The position numbers were made by a program, and so were the translations under genes. Under the pieces are notes generated by a model that saw only the letters and a program-made list of their open reading frames with translations, ran no database searches and had not been told where the DNA came from. From NCBI RefSeq assembly GCF_028372415.1, contig NC_092878.1, forward strand, positions 138,361,219-138,425,218: DNA of 64,000 bases. The letters are read 5' to 3'. Shown here piece by piece: positions 41,733-52,020 of the stretch (position 1 is the first letter of the stretch; each line of letters opens with the position of its first letter). The stretch comes from Notamacropus eugenii (taxonomy: Eukaryota > Chordata > Mammalia > Diprotodontia > Macropodidae).

Positions 41733-41869
41733 CTAAGAAAAGAGTGAGTTAAAGTATAGGCAGAAGAATTGGGAATTAGCTGGATTGTTTATACTTAACT
41801 AATTGAGCATCTTAATTCTTTAGATGTTTAGATGAGTTTGGAGTCATGTTCCAGAATTTATATGGTTTT

Positions 41870-42071
41870 CAGGGGTGGGGAACCCGTAGTCTCAAGACCA
41901 CATGTGACCCTCTAGGCCCTCAAGTCAGTCCCTTCAACTGAATCCAATCATCACAGAATAAATCCCTTTAATAAAAGGATTTGTTTATAAAACTTGGACT
42001 CAGTCAAAGGGCTATACCTGAGGTCCTAGAAAGTCACATGCAGCCTCGAGGCTGCTGATTCCCCATTCCTG
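41870..42071. mobile_element. Palindromic hAT-type MITE, fuller copy
   Basis: Ends CAGGGGTGGGGAACCCGTAG and GCTGATTCCCCATTCCTG are inverted; inner arms 'CTAGGCCCTCAAGTCAGTCC' and 'GGACTCAGTCAAAGGGCTAT'/'CCTGAGGTCCTAG' also pair, around a small central palindrome 'AAATCCCTTTAATAAAAGGA'. At 202 bp it is longer than the copy at 12341, which lacks the centre. No clear 8-bp duplication remains (ATGGTTTT versus GTTAGATC). Confidence 0.8.
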
Positions 42072-43519
42072 GTTAGATCATTTAACTAAACTCCTGATCT
42101 GTCTGAATAAGGACTGACACATTATTCCACAATTGTTAATTTCCCAAAAGTGTTTAAAAATGGAGAGAGCTGGGATACATATGAGGAAAGTAGACATTTT
42201 CATGACTTGACAACATGTAGGATAAATTAATTACATCTCTCAAACTAACTGTTTTCTGTGCTATCAATGAAATCTTTATCTGCTTTTGTTGATGATTATT
42301 AAATTCACCTGAAAAGAAAATTAAAAAATCTTCATCTGCTGTCAACTTGAACATCTGTTTTGTGTTAGAACTTTAATTTTACTTATTTATTGCATGCATG
42401 GCAGCAATTTTCTAGATCAATTAGATGACATTTGTCATTCCTTACTGTATTTTTTAGTTTCCATATACCAGATTAAAGTGAAGTTGGTAAATAGTTAACA
42501 AGATAATTATAAAACATTATAGGAAACATTATACTTTAAAACTAAGTCAATTTGGGCGCACCCTCAGGGATCCTCAGGTGTGGTTCATTGCCCCCACCCT
42601 CCTTTCTTTTTTGAGACCCATGCATCAGATTACCTGAGCACCTAGAAGTTCCTATTTCACAGAGGACATGCAGGAAAAGTTGAGAATAGGTCATTGCTGA
42701 GGGGAGAGCAAGGGGCGCAGAATCTTGTGTGGTATAGGACGGATGCCTCAGCAAAAGGAGGAAGAGGAATATTTTGCATTTTTTCCCTAGAGCTAGCCTT
42801 TCCTGAAGCTCTATGAATCAGAAATCAATTTCTTCAACAATCTTCTCTGTCACTTATTGACGTAAGAAGACTCATCACCCAAGAGGATAAAAAAGAACCA
42901 TCTGATATGGATGTAAATGAGCACATACGCAACCGGAAATGTACATAGCAAGGATCTCAGGTTTTTATTCTAATGGACTTCACTACTTCATCCAAATTAT
43001 CTATACACAGTGGTTCTGGGAGGTGGGGGAATGTTCATGAGATTTTAAAAAATGGAGTTTTAATAGGATAATATATAGATTTCACAAAGCTGCAGTCTCA
43101 GCAACGTAAGCCACTTGCTGAAATGGATTCACTGTATGGATTAAATAATAAGACAGTTTACTGCAGCTGAATGGGCAGTTACAGCATAACTTGGCTTGGG
43201 TGTTCCAGATCATAACCAAACCGTGATTCCTGCAGTCAGTATTATACCACCTCTCCTAGAACAGTAGAATGACCAGTCAATAGTGCTTTTATAGCCCATA
43301 GGTCTACAGTGCACTTATTAGATGTGTACCTCTTTGTCTAAGATCAGGGTGACGTTCCCTTTCACCACATTTGGGTCTAGGTGTTTTGTATAATGAAATA
43401 CTGATGCATCAGATGGTGGTGTTTCTGTGGCAATAATGCTCAGGGTCCGTACTCTTCACCAAAAGTAGCTGGGGATAAATAGAGAGTGTAAAAATCCCCA
43501 GCTCTCCCAAAAGAATTTT
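42072..43519. other. Unassigned, repeat-poor sequence
   Basis: About 1.45 kb. The segment 42540-42760 includes 'GGGCGCACCCTCAGGGATCC' and a 70-codon minus frame without a domain, possibly an unfamiliar repeat. The segment 43060-43215 ('GCAGTCTCAGCAACGTAAGC', 'GACAGTTTACTGCAGCTGAA') is balanced in composition and could be constrained non-coding sequence. No gene. Confidence 0.3.
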
Positions 43520-43524
43520 GTTTT

Positions 43525-43680
43525 TGTTGCTGTTGCTTGTCATTTCAGTTGTGTCTAGCTCTTTATGACCCTCTTTGGGGTTTTCTTGGCGAAGATACTG
43601 GAGTGGCTTGCCCATCCTTCTCCAACTCATTTTATAAATGTGAAAACTGAGGCAAACAGGATTAAGTGACTGTCCCAGAG
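43525..43680 (-). mobile_element. RTE-tailed CORE-SINE, head missing
   Basis: Minus strand: 'GTTGTGTCTAGCTCTTTATG', 'GGGTTTTCTTGGCGAAGATA', 'GTGAAAACTGAGGCAAACAG', 'GATTAAGTGACTGTCCCAGA'. It stops where the head should continue and gives way to TA repeats. Confidence 0.85.
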
Positions 43681-43689
43681 GTGACCCCC

Positions 43690-43757
43690 AATATAATATA
43701 ATATAATATATATGACATATATATATTATATTATAATGATATGTATAATATAATAAT
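43690..43757. repeat. (TAATA/TA)n palindromic AT tract
   Basis: ATATAATATAATATAATATA, then TATATATATTATATTATAAT: self-complementary AT-rich repeat at the broken end of the SINE. Confidence 0.85.
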
Positions 43758-43811
43758 GAATCCACAGGGAAATGACTGTACTCTGAGACCTCTACTGATT
43801 TTTCCTTTATC

Positions 43812-43815
43812 ATCC

Positions 43816-43875
<60 letters not shown>

Positions 43876-44036
43876 GTCTATCTGTCTACCTGTCTGTCTG
43901 TCTATCCATTCATTCATCCATCTGTTCATTCTCACTTATTTATTTATCTAGCTATATATCTGTCTATCCATCTATGTATCTATGTATCTATCTATGTATC
44001 AATGTGTCTCTCTATGTATATGTCTATCTATCTGCC
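43812..44036. repeat. (TCTA)n tetranucleotide array
   Basis: About 15 perfect TCTA units (43816-43875) pass into TCTG, TCCA, TTCA and TATG variants up to about 44036. The perfect core suggests ongoing length change, the variant end an older part. The Leu/Ser/Tyr-rich 112-codon frame over it is an artefact of the repeat. Confidence 0.95.
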
Positions 44037-44260
44037 TAATTTTTCATTCAGACTCGTTTGGACTGATTGGATGGGATGAAGAAACCTCAATTCCAATCAC
44101 TGGGATGATTGTCAGCTGTAACTTCAATAGACCACTGCGTAACCTCATACAATTTCAGTGAGTTCATTGTAGTATCCCATTGCTCCTTTGTTTTCAACTT
44201 ATTGATATGTAGCCTTACAACTTAAAAAAAATTGTTGACCTTGTTTTCTTCCCCACAGTA

Positions 44261-44492
44261 GAGAGCTAGCCAGGTGCTATGGTGGATGGAATGCTGGACC
44301 TTTGGTCTTTAAGAGCTGAGTCAAAATCCAGTCTCGGACACTCGGTAGTTATGTCACCCTGGGCAATATACTTCACCTCTGTTTGCGTGATTGCCATATT
44401 CTTCATCTATAAAGTAGGGGTAACAAAAGCACCTACCTCCCAGGGTTGTTGTGAGGATAAACTGAGATATTATGTGCAAAGTACTATATGAA
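44261..44492 (+). mobile_element. MIR-type CORE-SINE
   Basis: 'GAGCTAGCCAGGTGCTATGG', 'TGGATGGAATGCTGGACCTT', 'TATGTCACCCTGGGCAATAT', 'AAAAGCACCTACCTCCCAGG', 'GTTGTTGTGAGGATAAACTG', 'GTGCAAAGTACTATATGAAT'. It joins directly to the RTE-tailed SINE that follows. Confidence 0.85.
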
Positions 44493-44495
44493 TGC

Positions 44496-44733
44496 TGGAC
44501 AGCTAGGTGGCACAGTCTATAGAGGAATCAAGAAGACTAATCTTTGTGAGTTCAAATCTGGCCTCAAATACTTACTAACTCTGTGACCATAGGCAAGTCA
44601 CTTAACCCTGTTTGTCTCAGTTTCCTCATCTGTAAAATGAACTAGAGAAGGAAATGGCAAAGTACTGCACCATCATTGCCAAGAAAAACCCAGATGGGAT
44701 CACAAAGAGTCAGATGTGACTGAAAAACAAACG
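44496..44733 (+). mobile_element. RTE-tailed CORE-SINE
   Basis: Inserted right at the 3' end of the previous SINE: 'GGACAGCTAGGTGGCACAGT', 'ACTCTGTGACCATAGGCAAG', 'TTTCCTCATCTGTAAAATGA', 'CATTGCCAAGAAAAACCCAG', 'ATCACAAAGAGTCAGATGTG', 'ACTGAAAAACAAAC'. Confidence 0.9.
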
Positions 44734-45021
44734 GAACCAATTTCAAATGTTCGCTACTATTATTAATAATGGATGCGGGGATGGGATTATGTCTTGTGTG
44801 ACTTTTGAATCACTAACAATATGATGAAAAGAGTTTATCTCACCAAATTCATATTAACTGACAGCCTATACAATTTTTTTGGCAAATCTCTTTTTAAAAT
44901 AGAATTTCATTGATATATTTTTTCCCAGTGCCTAACTTTCCTCCTGTATTACTTCCACAATATCCTTTTGAAATATGAATCATTAATATAAAGGTCCCTA
45001 TCAGAAACTGATATTCTTTAT

Positions 45022-45250
45022 AGTAGAGGTCCTTAATCTAGGATCCATTGATCTCTATGTGTCTAAAATGTAAGAACCTCAGGTATTTTTAAAAAATTTA
45101 ATTACTGTATTTCACTATTATTGGTTTCTTTCGCAATCCTGTGTGTTTTATCTTATGTATTTAAAAAACATTATTCTGAGATGAAATTCATAGGTTTCAT
45201 CAGATTACCAAGAGAACCCAGGGCACAGAGAAGGTTGAGGTGTCTCCTTT
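45022..45250. mobile_element. hAT-like non-autonomous DNA element
   Basis: 'GTAGAGGTCCTTAATCTAGG', 'ATCCATTGATCTCTATGTGT', 'TTAATTACTGTATTTCACTA', 'AAAAAACATTATTCTGAGAT', 'CATAGGTTTCATCAGATTAC', 'CAGAGAAGGTTGAGG' follow a dispersed mammalian DNA element whose ends read 'GGTTCTTAACC' and its inverse. The right terminus is degraded. The family name is not certain. Confidence 0.55.
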
Positions 45251-45474
45251 ATAGGGTGGAGGTTAGAGGCACATCGCATTTCATTTCTACAATTCTGCTA
45301 GTTCATGTCTATAAATTTTCAGTCTGTCCCAGTCTCTAGATGACATTTCATTTCCAGCTGACAGGTTTGAAAGCAGTTACTCACTATTTATCTAATCCTG
45401 GAGAAAAGTAATTTCAGTGAAATTATGTTAAAGAAAACATAAAATTATTCATAAAATGAGTTAGAAACCACAAA

Positions 45475-45775
45475 TTTGACCATGTCATGTCCCTCCTATA
45501 AAAGCTTCAATGTCTTCCTATTGCCCTGCTTTTGATCATTTAAAGCTGTTCATTATCTGGCTTCCATCTCCTTTCCCTTGTTATTTACATTTGACCCTCT
45601 TTCTTTCACTCTGTGTTCTAGATAAATGGGTTCCCTTGCTGACTGCTCTATGGGACATATCCGTCTCCCATCTCTGTTCCTTTTCACAGTCCAACTCCAT
45701 GATTCCTCCCACTTTTTAGAACTCTCATCTCTCTGAAAGGCTCAGGACAAGTGTGGTCTCCTTTATAGCCTTCTA
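45475..45775. mobile_element. L2/L3-like LINE remnant
   Basis: 'GACCATGTCATGTCCCTCCT', 'GCTTCAATGTCTTCCTATTG', 'TTTAAAGCTGTTCATTATCT', 'GGCTTCCATCTCCTTTCCCT', 'ACTCTCATCTCTCTGAAAGG', 'CAGGACAAGTGTGGTCTCCT': the pyrimidine-rich signature of old L2/L3 3' regions, as at 33590, 48860 and 60340. Confidence 0.6.
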
Positions 45776-46059
45776 GGTAAGAGAGTGCTAGCAAATGTTT
45801 AACAGCCAACTTGGCAAAAAAAATAGCACTCCACAACATACTTTTAAGTTTGATTTGCATCATTAACATCTTCTTCGTCACTTTCTCAATTCTAGATGCT
45901 CCTCCAAACAATAACTTAAGTCCTGATTTGTAGCATTTATCAATTTCTGGAGTGTAAATGCTCAGTATGAAAATTTAACAATCAGCTCTTGGGAGTTCAG
46001 AGGAGTTGGCACTTGTACATCCTTACCCAGTTGTTTTTGCCCCATTGACCCCGAATTTT

Positions 46060-46313
46060 GGGTGGCTAGGTGCTGCAGTGGATAGAATGCTGGGATTGGA
46101 GTCAGGAAGACTCTTCTTCCTAAAATCAAATCTGGCCTCAGGTACTTACTAGCTATGTAACTCTGAACAAGTCACTAAACTGTATTTGCCTCAGTTTCCT
46201 TATCTGTAAAATGAACTGGAAAAGAAAATGGTAAATCACTCTAATATCTTTGCCAAGAAAACCCCAGATGGGTTCATGAAGAGGCAGACATGACTGAAAA
46301 ATAACTGAACAAT
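46060..46313 (+). mobile_element. RTE-tailed CORE-SINE
   Basis: 'GGGTGGCTAGGTGCTGCAGT', 'TTGGAGTCAGGAAGACTCTT', 'TTTGCCTCAGTTTCCTTATC', 'ATATCTTTGCCAAGAAAACC', 'GAGGCAGACATGACTGAAAA'. Complete copy. Confidence 0.9.
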
Positions 46314-46529
46314 GGCCCCAAATTTACTTGATTAATATTGTTTCTCTCCTAAAGAAAAGAAGCTCCTTGAGGGCAGGACATGTTTTGACTTTGTCTTTGT
46401 ATCATCAGGGGTTAATTGAATTGTTGAATTGACCTGATGGGTTGCAAAGTTAATTTTTTCCTATTCCTGACTATATCTTTCTCCTCCATGTACTCTTTGT
46501 AGCTCATGGAGTAATAAGAATGATAATTT

Positions 46530-46760
46530 ACATTTGTCTAAGTCCTTCAGTTTTCAAAGAGCTTTTGTAGACATTATTTTATTTTTTTCCTTAACAATAA
46601 TTCCTTGAGGTAGGCAGGTCTTATATATTTTTATTTATTCTGTCCCTTTTATAAAGGTACAGAGACTCAGAGTAGCTGGATGCTTTGTCCAAAGGTAGGG
46701 AGCTAGTCTATAGCAGAATTGGATCTAAAGGTCAAGTCTTCATATCCCATTCTAGGCTTC
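46530..46760 (-). mobile_element. MIR-like CORE-SINE remnant
   Basis: 'TTCAAAGAGCTTTTGTAGAC', 'CCTTGAGGTAGGCAGGTCTT', 'AAAGGTACAGAGACTCAGAG', 'AGAATTGGATCTAAAGGTCA': diverged MIR blocks, minus strand. Confidence 0.5.
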
Positions 46761-46914
46761 TTTCTGTCACAGATAGGAGGGCACTGCCAGGGAATGTAGT
46801 GAGGAGGGACTGATATGTGGCAGGATGCCTTTTGAGGTTATTACTCAAATACTCCTTGTGTTCTACACAGCACTAGTAGTAAAAAAATTTCTTTAAAAAA
46901 TAAAAATCTAATAA

Positions 46915-47065
46915 CTTATGAATTTTATTATTTATTTAGCTATATTATTGTTATAATTATATATTTATATTAACTATATTATTATTTATTTAAATATATT
47001 ATTATAATAATTATATTATTATTAACTATATTATTATACTATGAACTATATTATTTATTTTAAAC
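46915..47065. repeat. AT-only low-complexity tract
   Basis: About 150 bp of TTATTTA/TATTATTA words, nearly free of G and C (for example AACTATATTATTATACTATG). An expanded AT-rich simple sequence. Confidence 0.85.
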
Positions 47066-47109
47066 AATTTATTTCATCTATTAAATTGTAATCTAAAAGT
47101 AGAGACTAT

Positions 47110-47205
47110 CTTTTCTTTCTCCATTTTTATCCCTAGTCCTTAGCACAGTGCTTGGTACACAGTAGGCACTTAATAAATGCTTATTAGTTCATTGATTGAT
47201 AGTGC
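47110..47205 (+). mobile_element. L2 3'-end remnant
   Basis: 'CCTAGTCCTTAGCACAGTGC', 'TTGGTACACAGTAGGCACTT', 'AATAAATGCTTATTAGTTCA': typical 3' terminus of L2-type elements. A second such terminus lies at 47535-47605 and a third at about 62095-62145. Confidence 0.7.
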
Positions 47206-47224
47206 TTGCAAAGTTCTTTATTCC

Positions 47225-47375
47225 TTTAAATATTGGTTGAGAACCTCCTGTATAGAGGAGGCATTGTGCTACATGCTAGAGGGAAAAGAACAGGGGAAAT
47301 ATAAGACTTAGCAAAGACACAATATCTGCCTTCATGGAGCTAATGGTCTAATAAGGCATAAATTTACCAGCTCAC
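47225..47375 (+). mobile_element. Ancient L2/CR1-like dispersed repeat fragment
   Basis: 'GGTTGAGAACCTCCTGTATA', 'GGCATTGTGCTACATGCTAG', 'CTGCCTTCATGGAGCTAATG', 'GTCTAATAAGGCATAAAT'. Same family as 15695 and 31612. Confidence 0.6.
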
Positions 47376-47534
47376 ACCACTTTGCACCTGCTTAGCTCTG
47401 CTTGGCTTCAACTTGCTAGAACAAGATATTCCCAGGATACCCTCTGTGTGACTACCCTTCCCAGAATCCTTTCATGTACTGTTGCCCATCATTAGATCGT
47501 ACATTCCTTGGGGTTAGGAAATATCTTTTTTTAT

Positions 47535-47605
47535 ATGTATCCCCAGAGTCTAGCACAGTGCCTGGCACAGAGTAGGCATTTTAAAAGGTTTAATGAATTG
47601 AATTA
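47535..47605 (+). mobile_element. L2 3'-end remnant
   Basis: 'TATCCCCAGAGTCTAGCACA', 'GTGCCTGGCACAGAGTAGGC': the same L2 terminus as at 47110. Confidence 0.7.
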
Positions 47606-47789
47606 TTGAATTGAATAAACCCAGATGACTATAATATATAATATGCTATATTTTCATTAGAGAGTATTGTGGTACTTAAGCCCTGGGTTCAAATCTTGTC
47701 TCCAATGCTTTTGTTCTATGTCATCCTAGGCAAGTCACTTAGCTTCCTTCAGTTTACTCATAAATCAAATAATTAGATTGTGATGTCGA

Positions 47790-47965
47790 ATCCAAATAGA
47801 AATGGGGGCCAAAAATCCGTACCTAAGGATGTCTGCGGGCCTTATATTTAAGTTATTTAAAATATGTTATTGTTTATGTTTTTATCATATTTCTTTAATA
47901 TATTTTTCTAAATATTTCCCAATTCCATTTAATCTGTGGTGCTGTGGACTGATCCTTTCATACTA
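47790..47965. mobile_element. hAT-like non-autonomous DNA element remnant
   Basis: 'AAAAATCCGTACCTAAGGAT', 'GTCTGCGGGCCTTATATTTA', 'CTAAATATTTCCCAATTCCA', 'TTTAATCTGTGGTGCTGTGG'. Second copy of the element at 10465, same strand. Ends degraded. Confidence 0.5.
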
Positions 47966-48034
47966 AAGAGTCTCTGAGGTCCATCCTCCCCCCAGCTTGA
48001 GGTTTGTAATCATATGAAAAGTCCAAACCAAAGG

Positions 48035-48325
48035 GCTAAGTAAAACCTTACTGACAAGAAGAATCAGGAAAGGCTTCATGGAGGAGGTAGCATTTGAGTT
48101 TAGCCTCTCTATAATAGGGATAAGTAGGGATTCCACAAGTAAAGAAGAAGCAGAATGAGACAGGGAAGGGAACAGCAGAGTGAAGGAACAGAGAGTGTAA
48201 TCCAATTTGGCTGGAGCATAGAAGATTTTCCATAGAGGGCACTAATATACAGGAAATAAAAACTAATACACCAGATTGTAGTGGGGCTTGAATGTCAGAG
48301 AAAGGAGTTTGAAGTCAGAAGGCAG
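48035..48325 (+). mobile_element. Ancient dispersed repeat, middle part
   Basis: 'GGAAAGGCTTCATGGAGGAG', 'GTAGCATTTGAGTTTAGCCT', 'AATCCAATTTGGCTGGAGCA', 'TAGTGGGGCTTGAATGTCAG', 'AGAAAGGAGTTTGAAGTCAG'. In other mammals these blocks lie between those seen at 31612-31764 and 32051-32545, so this is the middle of the same repeat. Confidence 0.55.
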
Positions 48326-48468
48326 TAGGGAACAACTGAACACTACCTGTTTGAATATTTACATATGTGATCTCTTCTTCTGACTGTGGTTCCTTACCTT
48401 TTTCCCCTTTGAGGTAGCAATTTCCCAAGGTTAAATCCCTGGCTTTTTTTTCTTTCCTCTGTTCTTTC

Positions 48469-48765
48469 TCCTGTGACTATCTTATTCACTTCTGAGATCA
48501 ACTACCACCTCTTTGTGGTTAGGCAGCTAAGTGGTACAGTGGATAGAGTGCTTGACCTGGAAGTTCTGAGTTCAAATCCAACCTCAGACACTGACTAGCT
48601 GTGTGACCCTGGTCAAGTCAATTAACCCTGTTTGCCTCAGTTTCCTCATAGGTAAAATAAGCTGGAGAAGGAAATGGCAAACTACTCTAGTGTCTTTGTC
48701 AAGAAAACCTACAATGGGATCACGAAGAGTAGGACATGACTAAAACAAATGAACAACAACAAAGA
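48469..48765 (+). mobile_element. RTE-tailed CORE-SINE with 5' extension
   Basis: 48469-48524 ('TCCTGTGACTATCTTATTCA' to 'CCACCTCTTTGTGG') precedes a complete SINE ('TTAGGCAGCTAAGTGGTACA', 'GTGCTTGACCTGGAAGTTCT', 'CTAGCTGTGTGACCCTGGTC', 'TGTCTTTGTCAAGAAAACCT', 'AGAGTAGGACATGACTAAAA'). The same 5' segment and the same 'ACCTGGAAGTT' variant occur at 11588-11690. Confidence 0.8.
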
Positions 48766-48859
48766 TAATAAATATCTTTTGATTAAATGATCTCTTGAAC
48801 CACTAGGGCCAGCAACTTAATAGAGGTCTTATAGACTTTTAGACCACTATAATATCCTT

Positions 48860-49255
48860 TCTTCCTGGCTTCCAATCCTTCAATTTGTTCTTCTCATGGC
48901 TACCAGAATGATCTTCCTAATCCTAATCATAGAACTCTCTCTCAAAAGTCTTCAGGGGTCAATACTGAATAAAATTCAATTTATTTTTCTTGGAATTTAA
49001 AGTCTTGCACCTCATCTCCCATTTCTCTCATCCACATTGTCTACTCTCTGGCCAATCTTGGGTACTCTATGTGCCTTGGACACAACCTCTATTTTCCTAT
49101 GTACTTTTGCTCGCACTGTTCTCTATTCCTGGAATGGCGCACCTTCTTGTCTTCACTTGCTGGATTCCCATCCCAATTTTTAATGGCCGCCTCAAATACT
49201 ACCTCCAACACAATTCTGTTCTTGATCTCTCTTGCTGTCAATCATTACGCCACTA
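48860..49255. mobile_element. L2-like LINE remnant
   Basis: 'CTTCCAATCCTTCAATTTGT', 'TCATGGCTACCAGAATGATC', 'TTTAAAGTCTTGCACCTCAT', 'TTGCTCGCACTGTTCTCTAT', 'TCCTGGAATGGCGCACCTTC', 'GCCTCAAATACTACCTCCAA': the recognised order of the L2 3' region. Plus-strand frames of 88 and 64 codons here are by-products. Confidence 0.7.
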
Positions 49256-50429
49256 AGTATTAGGTACGGATTCTTAAAACACATCTTTAGGTTGATGGGG
49301 CAGTGTCCGAATCAGGATCAAGCTAGAAATGCAGTCAAAGGTACTTTCTGAAAGTCCTTCTTATCACAAACTCAGCACTTATGGGAACACACTGATCCTT
49401 TGAAATGAGGGCAAGGATAGAGGGACAAGGGAAAGGAGAGCAAAGGAACGATAGCACCAGATACCACCTACATGGTTCAGACTCAAACACCCATTTTGAT
49501 CTACTTGTTTCATTCTGGTTAATGTGCTAGGGAGACTTGCCCAAATTATGGGAAATAGAAATATATTTAGCTATGGCAGAAAGATACTCAACAATGGTAG
49601 GCATTAAGGCCATCTCTATTTGATTCAGCAAAGTGAACTTTCCCTGCCTTGGTTACCCATCATGATCCACCAGCTAAGCATCACAGTTTAACTAGAGCTC
49701 CTCATGGCTACTTTGCACTCAGGCAATAAGAAAGTGACATCAACAGTGAACACCTTTAGCCAATCAAGTCTTGAGGAAGCTCTCTACTTAAGGAAAAAAA
49801 CAACCTAGCCTAAATTGCATGGAGGGAGGGGTTAAGATATTGCTCTTACCGTAATAGTGGTACAGAGCATCCCACAAGTCTTAGTGCATTTTAAAACCTA
49901 CAGCCAGAGTGTTTGCTGTGGCCAAGGATGGCACAGGCTGTATAATTTTTCATCTTCGTATACTTTGAACTTTGTCAGTGCTTAACAAATATTCCAACTG
50001 TGACATGGATTTTTATTAGTATCTAGGAAATTACCCAGGAGAGTCAGCAAAACATAGTGGAAAAGAAGGTTGTTAGTATTGAAATCATAAGACCTGAGTT
50101 TCAAATCTGATGTCTGACAACTGACAGCTCTAAAATATTCTCATTATATTCCTAGCAGGGTTATTGTTGTGTTAGGAAAAGTACTTCATTGATCCTAAAG
50201 TACCATGTAAATGCGTGGATTCGTATGATTATTAATTACATTCCTTATATCATTTCTTTCAAAGAGTTGTGGGGGAAAAAGCGTGCTGTAAACTCTAAAG
50301 CAATAGATAATTGTTACAGCTATCATCACATTTATTATAATCATCCTGGAAATTTGGGTGCTAACATCTAACTGTATAGAGGAGCACCTAACTATTTAAA
50401 CCTCTTGATTGGTTTCAGAAGATCAACAA
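49256..50429. other. Unassigned, repeat-poor sequence
   Basis: About 1.17 kb without a recognised element or supported gene. MIR-like words appear only weakly ('GAGTCAGCAAAACATAGTGG' and 'ACCTGAGTTTCAAATCTGAT' at 50040-50110, possibly an old SINE head). Confidence 0.35.
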
Positions 50430-50580
50430 TTCTGTGACGTATGTACTTCCATAAGGAAACTGAGACTGAGAAAGGATAAGTGAGCTCAGAATCACACACC
50501 TAGTTATTAGTGTCTGAATCAGGATTTTTTCTGACTTCAAGTCTAGTGGTTTTTCTACTATACCACTTAGTCATCCCACT
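50430..50580 (-). mobile_element. MIR-like CORE-SINE remnant
   Basis: 'AAGGAAACTGAGACTGAGAA', 'GAGCTCAGAATCACACACCT', 'AGTTATTAGTGTCTGAATCA', 'GGATTTTTTCTGACTTCAAG', 'CTATACCACTTAGTCATCCC'. Confidence 0.65.
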
Positions 50581-50711
50581 TTTTCTGCCTTGTTTCTGAG
50601 TAGTCTGATGGACCATGGAATAGGATAGTTAATGAGGAAGAGCGATCTTATTGCTACTCCTGTATGCCATATTAGATAGACTCTTCTTGGACTAGCCCTG
50701 CAATATGAGAC

Positions 50712-50961
50712 GTTGTTGGTGCTGAGTCACTGAGTTATGTCTAACTCTTCATGACCTCAGTTGGAGTTTTCTTGGCAAAGATACTGGAGTGGTTTGCCAA
50801 TACCTTCTCCAGATCTTTCTACAGATGGGGAAACTGAGGCAAACAGGATAAAATGATTTGTCCAGGGTCACACATCTAACAAGTGTCTAAATCTGGATTT
50901 GAACTTCTGTCTTCCTGACTCCAGGGCTGGAACTCTACTCACTGCACCACCTAGCTGCCCA
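50712..50961 (-). mobile_element. RTE-tailed CORE-SINE
   Basis: Complete minus-strand copy: 'GAGTTATGTCTAACTCTTCA', 'GAGTTTTCTTGGCAAAGATA', 'GGGAAACTGAGGCAAACAGG', 'AGGGTCACACATCTAACAAG', 'CACTGCACCACCTAGCTGCC'. Confidence 0.92.
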
Positions 50962-50964
50962 CCA

Positions 50965-51095
50965 TCTACGTATCCTTGGGAAAGTGACTAAACCTCTCTA
51001 GTTCCTATTTGCTCATCTGTAAAATGAAAGGGTTGAAGTAGATGATCTTGTTGTAAATCCTTTCCAGTTGTAAATCTTTCGATCTTATGTTCTCA
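50965..51095 (+). mobile_element. MIR/THER-like SINE, 3' half
   Basis: 'CTTGGGAAAGTGACTAAACC', 'CTATTTGCTCATCTGTAAAA', 'GGGTTGAAGTAGATGATCTT'. Begins abruptly at the SINE above, which may have inserted into it. Confidence 0.6.
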
Positions 51096-51884
51096 ATGTA
51101 GGGCTTTTAGGGGAAAGCACATAGTAAACCCCAACATGTCTACTTTTATTATGCTGCATATATTATCTTTGTCAAACAGTTATTGTTGCCCTTACATGAG
51201 ATAATATATGTGAATAGCTGATATCAATGTGTTATTAATTATTTCCACTAAGAAAACCACCTGAATCACATCTTGAAACAGTACTCAAAAGGTACTGTCA
51301 TGACTTTGCCCTGCACTACCCTTAATAGTGACCTTCTGATATTCTACAGGATATAGATTGATCGGAAGGCTTTCCAAAACCTCAAAAAATCCATTCTCTT
51401 GGCATTTTCCTTTACTTCTGAAAATTTTTTAAAAGAAAAATAGAACTTGAGCATTTCACTGACACAACCCATTACTTTTTCAGTTTATAATGGTCTCAAA
51501 AAATGCAACAAAGCTGAGGCAGGCTAATGATAATGGATATTAATGAAGATCACAGCAAAGGAATGAAAGCAGGAAACTTACATTCTTATTGGCCCAGGGG
51601 TGGAGAGCACTCAGCAGATTGTCAGTTTTTATTTTTCCCTTGAGCAGACTGCTCACCTAAGGAACAGAAGACATGTTTTGATCTATGAATTCAGACAGTC
51701 TATAAGAACAGGGATGGAATTTCACAGGCTATTTTTTCAAAGGGAACACAATTCCCTTGCTAGAATGTCAGCACAGACACAGCTGGCCTCCCACTTCAGC
51801 TCAGTAGGTGTCCATTCAGTTTTTTAGGTTTCTCTGCTTGCTATTTGTGTGTTCTATTTCTACTAAAAAAGAACCTTGGGTCAG
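51096..51884. other. Unassigned, possibly low-copy sequence
   Basis: About 790 bp without a recognised repeat. 51480-51595 ('GTTTATAATGGTCTCAAAAA', 'GGCTAATGATAATGGATATT') is repeat-free and could be constrained. The 75-codon plus frame (51600-51827) has no domain. Confidence 0.3.
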
Positions 51885-52020
51885 TATGCAGAAGTGTAAA
51901 TAAGACTGGATTTGGAATCAGGGGGACTAGGTGGGTATCCTGGCTCTTCTATTTTTAACCTGTATGAATCTGGACAAGTTATTCAACTTTTCTAGGCCTC
52001 AGTTTAATTCTTTGTAGCAT
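51885..52020 (+). mobile_element. MIR/THER-like SINE remnant
   Basis: 'AAGACTGGATTTGGAATCAG', 'AATCTGGACAAGTTATTCAA', 'CTTTTCTAGGCCTCAGTTTA'. Confidence 0.6.

Noticed and set aside
43741..44079. 112-codon plus-strand ORF rich in Leu, Ser, Tyr and Ile
   Set aside because: It is the translation of the TCTA tetranucleotide array and its flanks, with no sequence complexity of its own.
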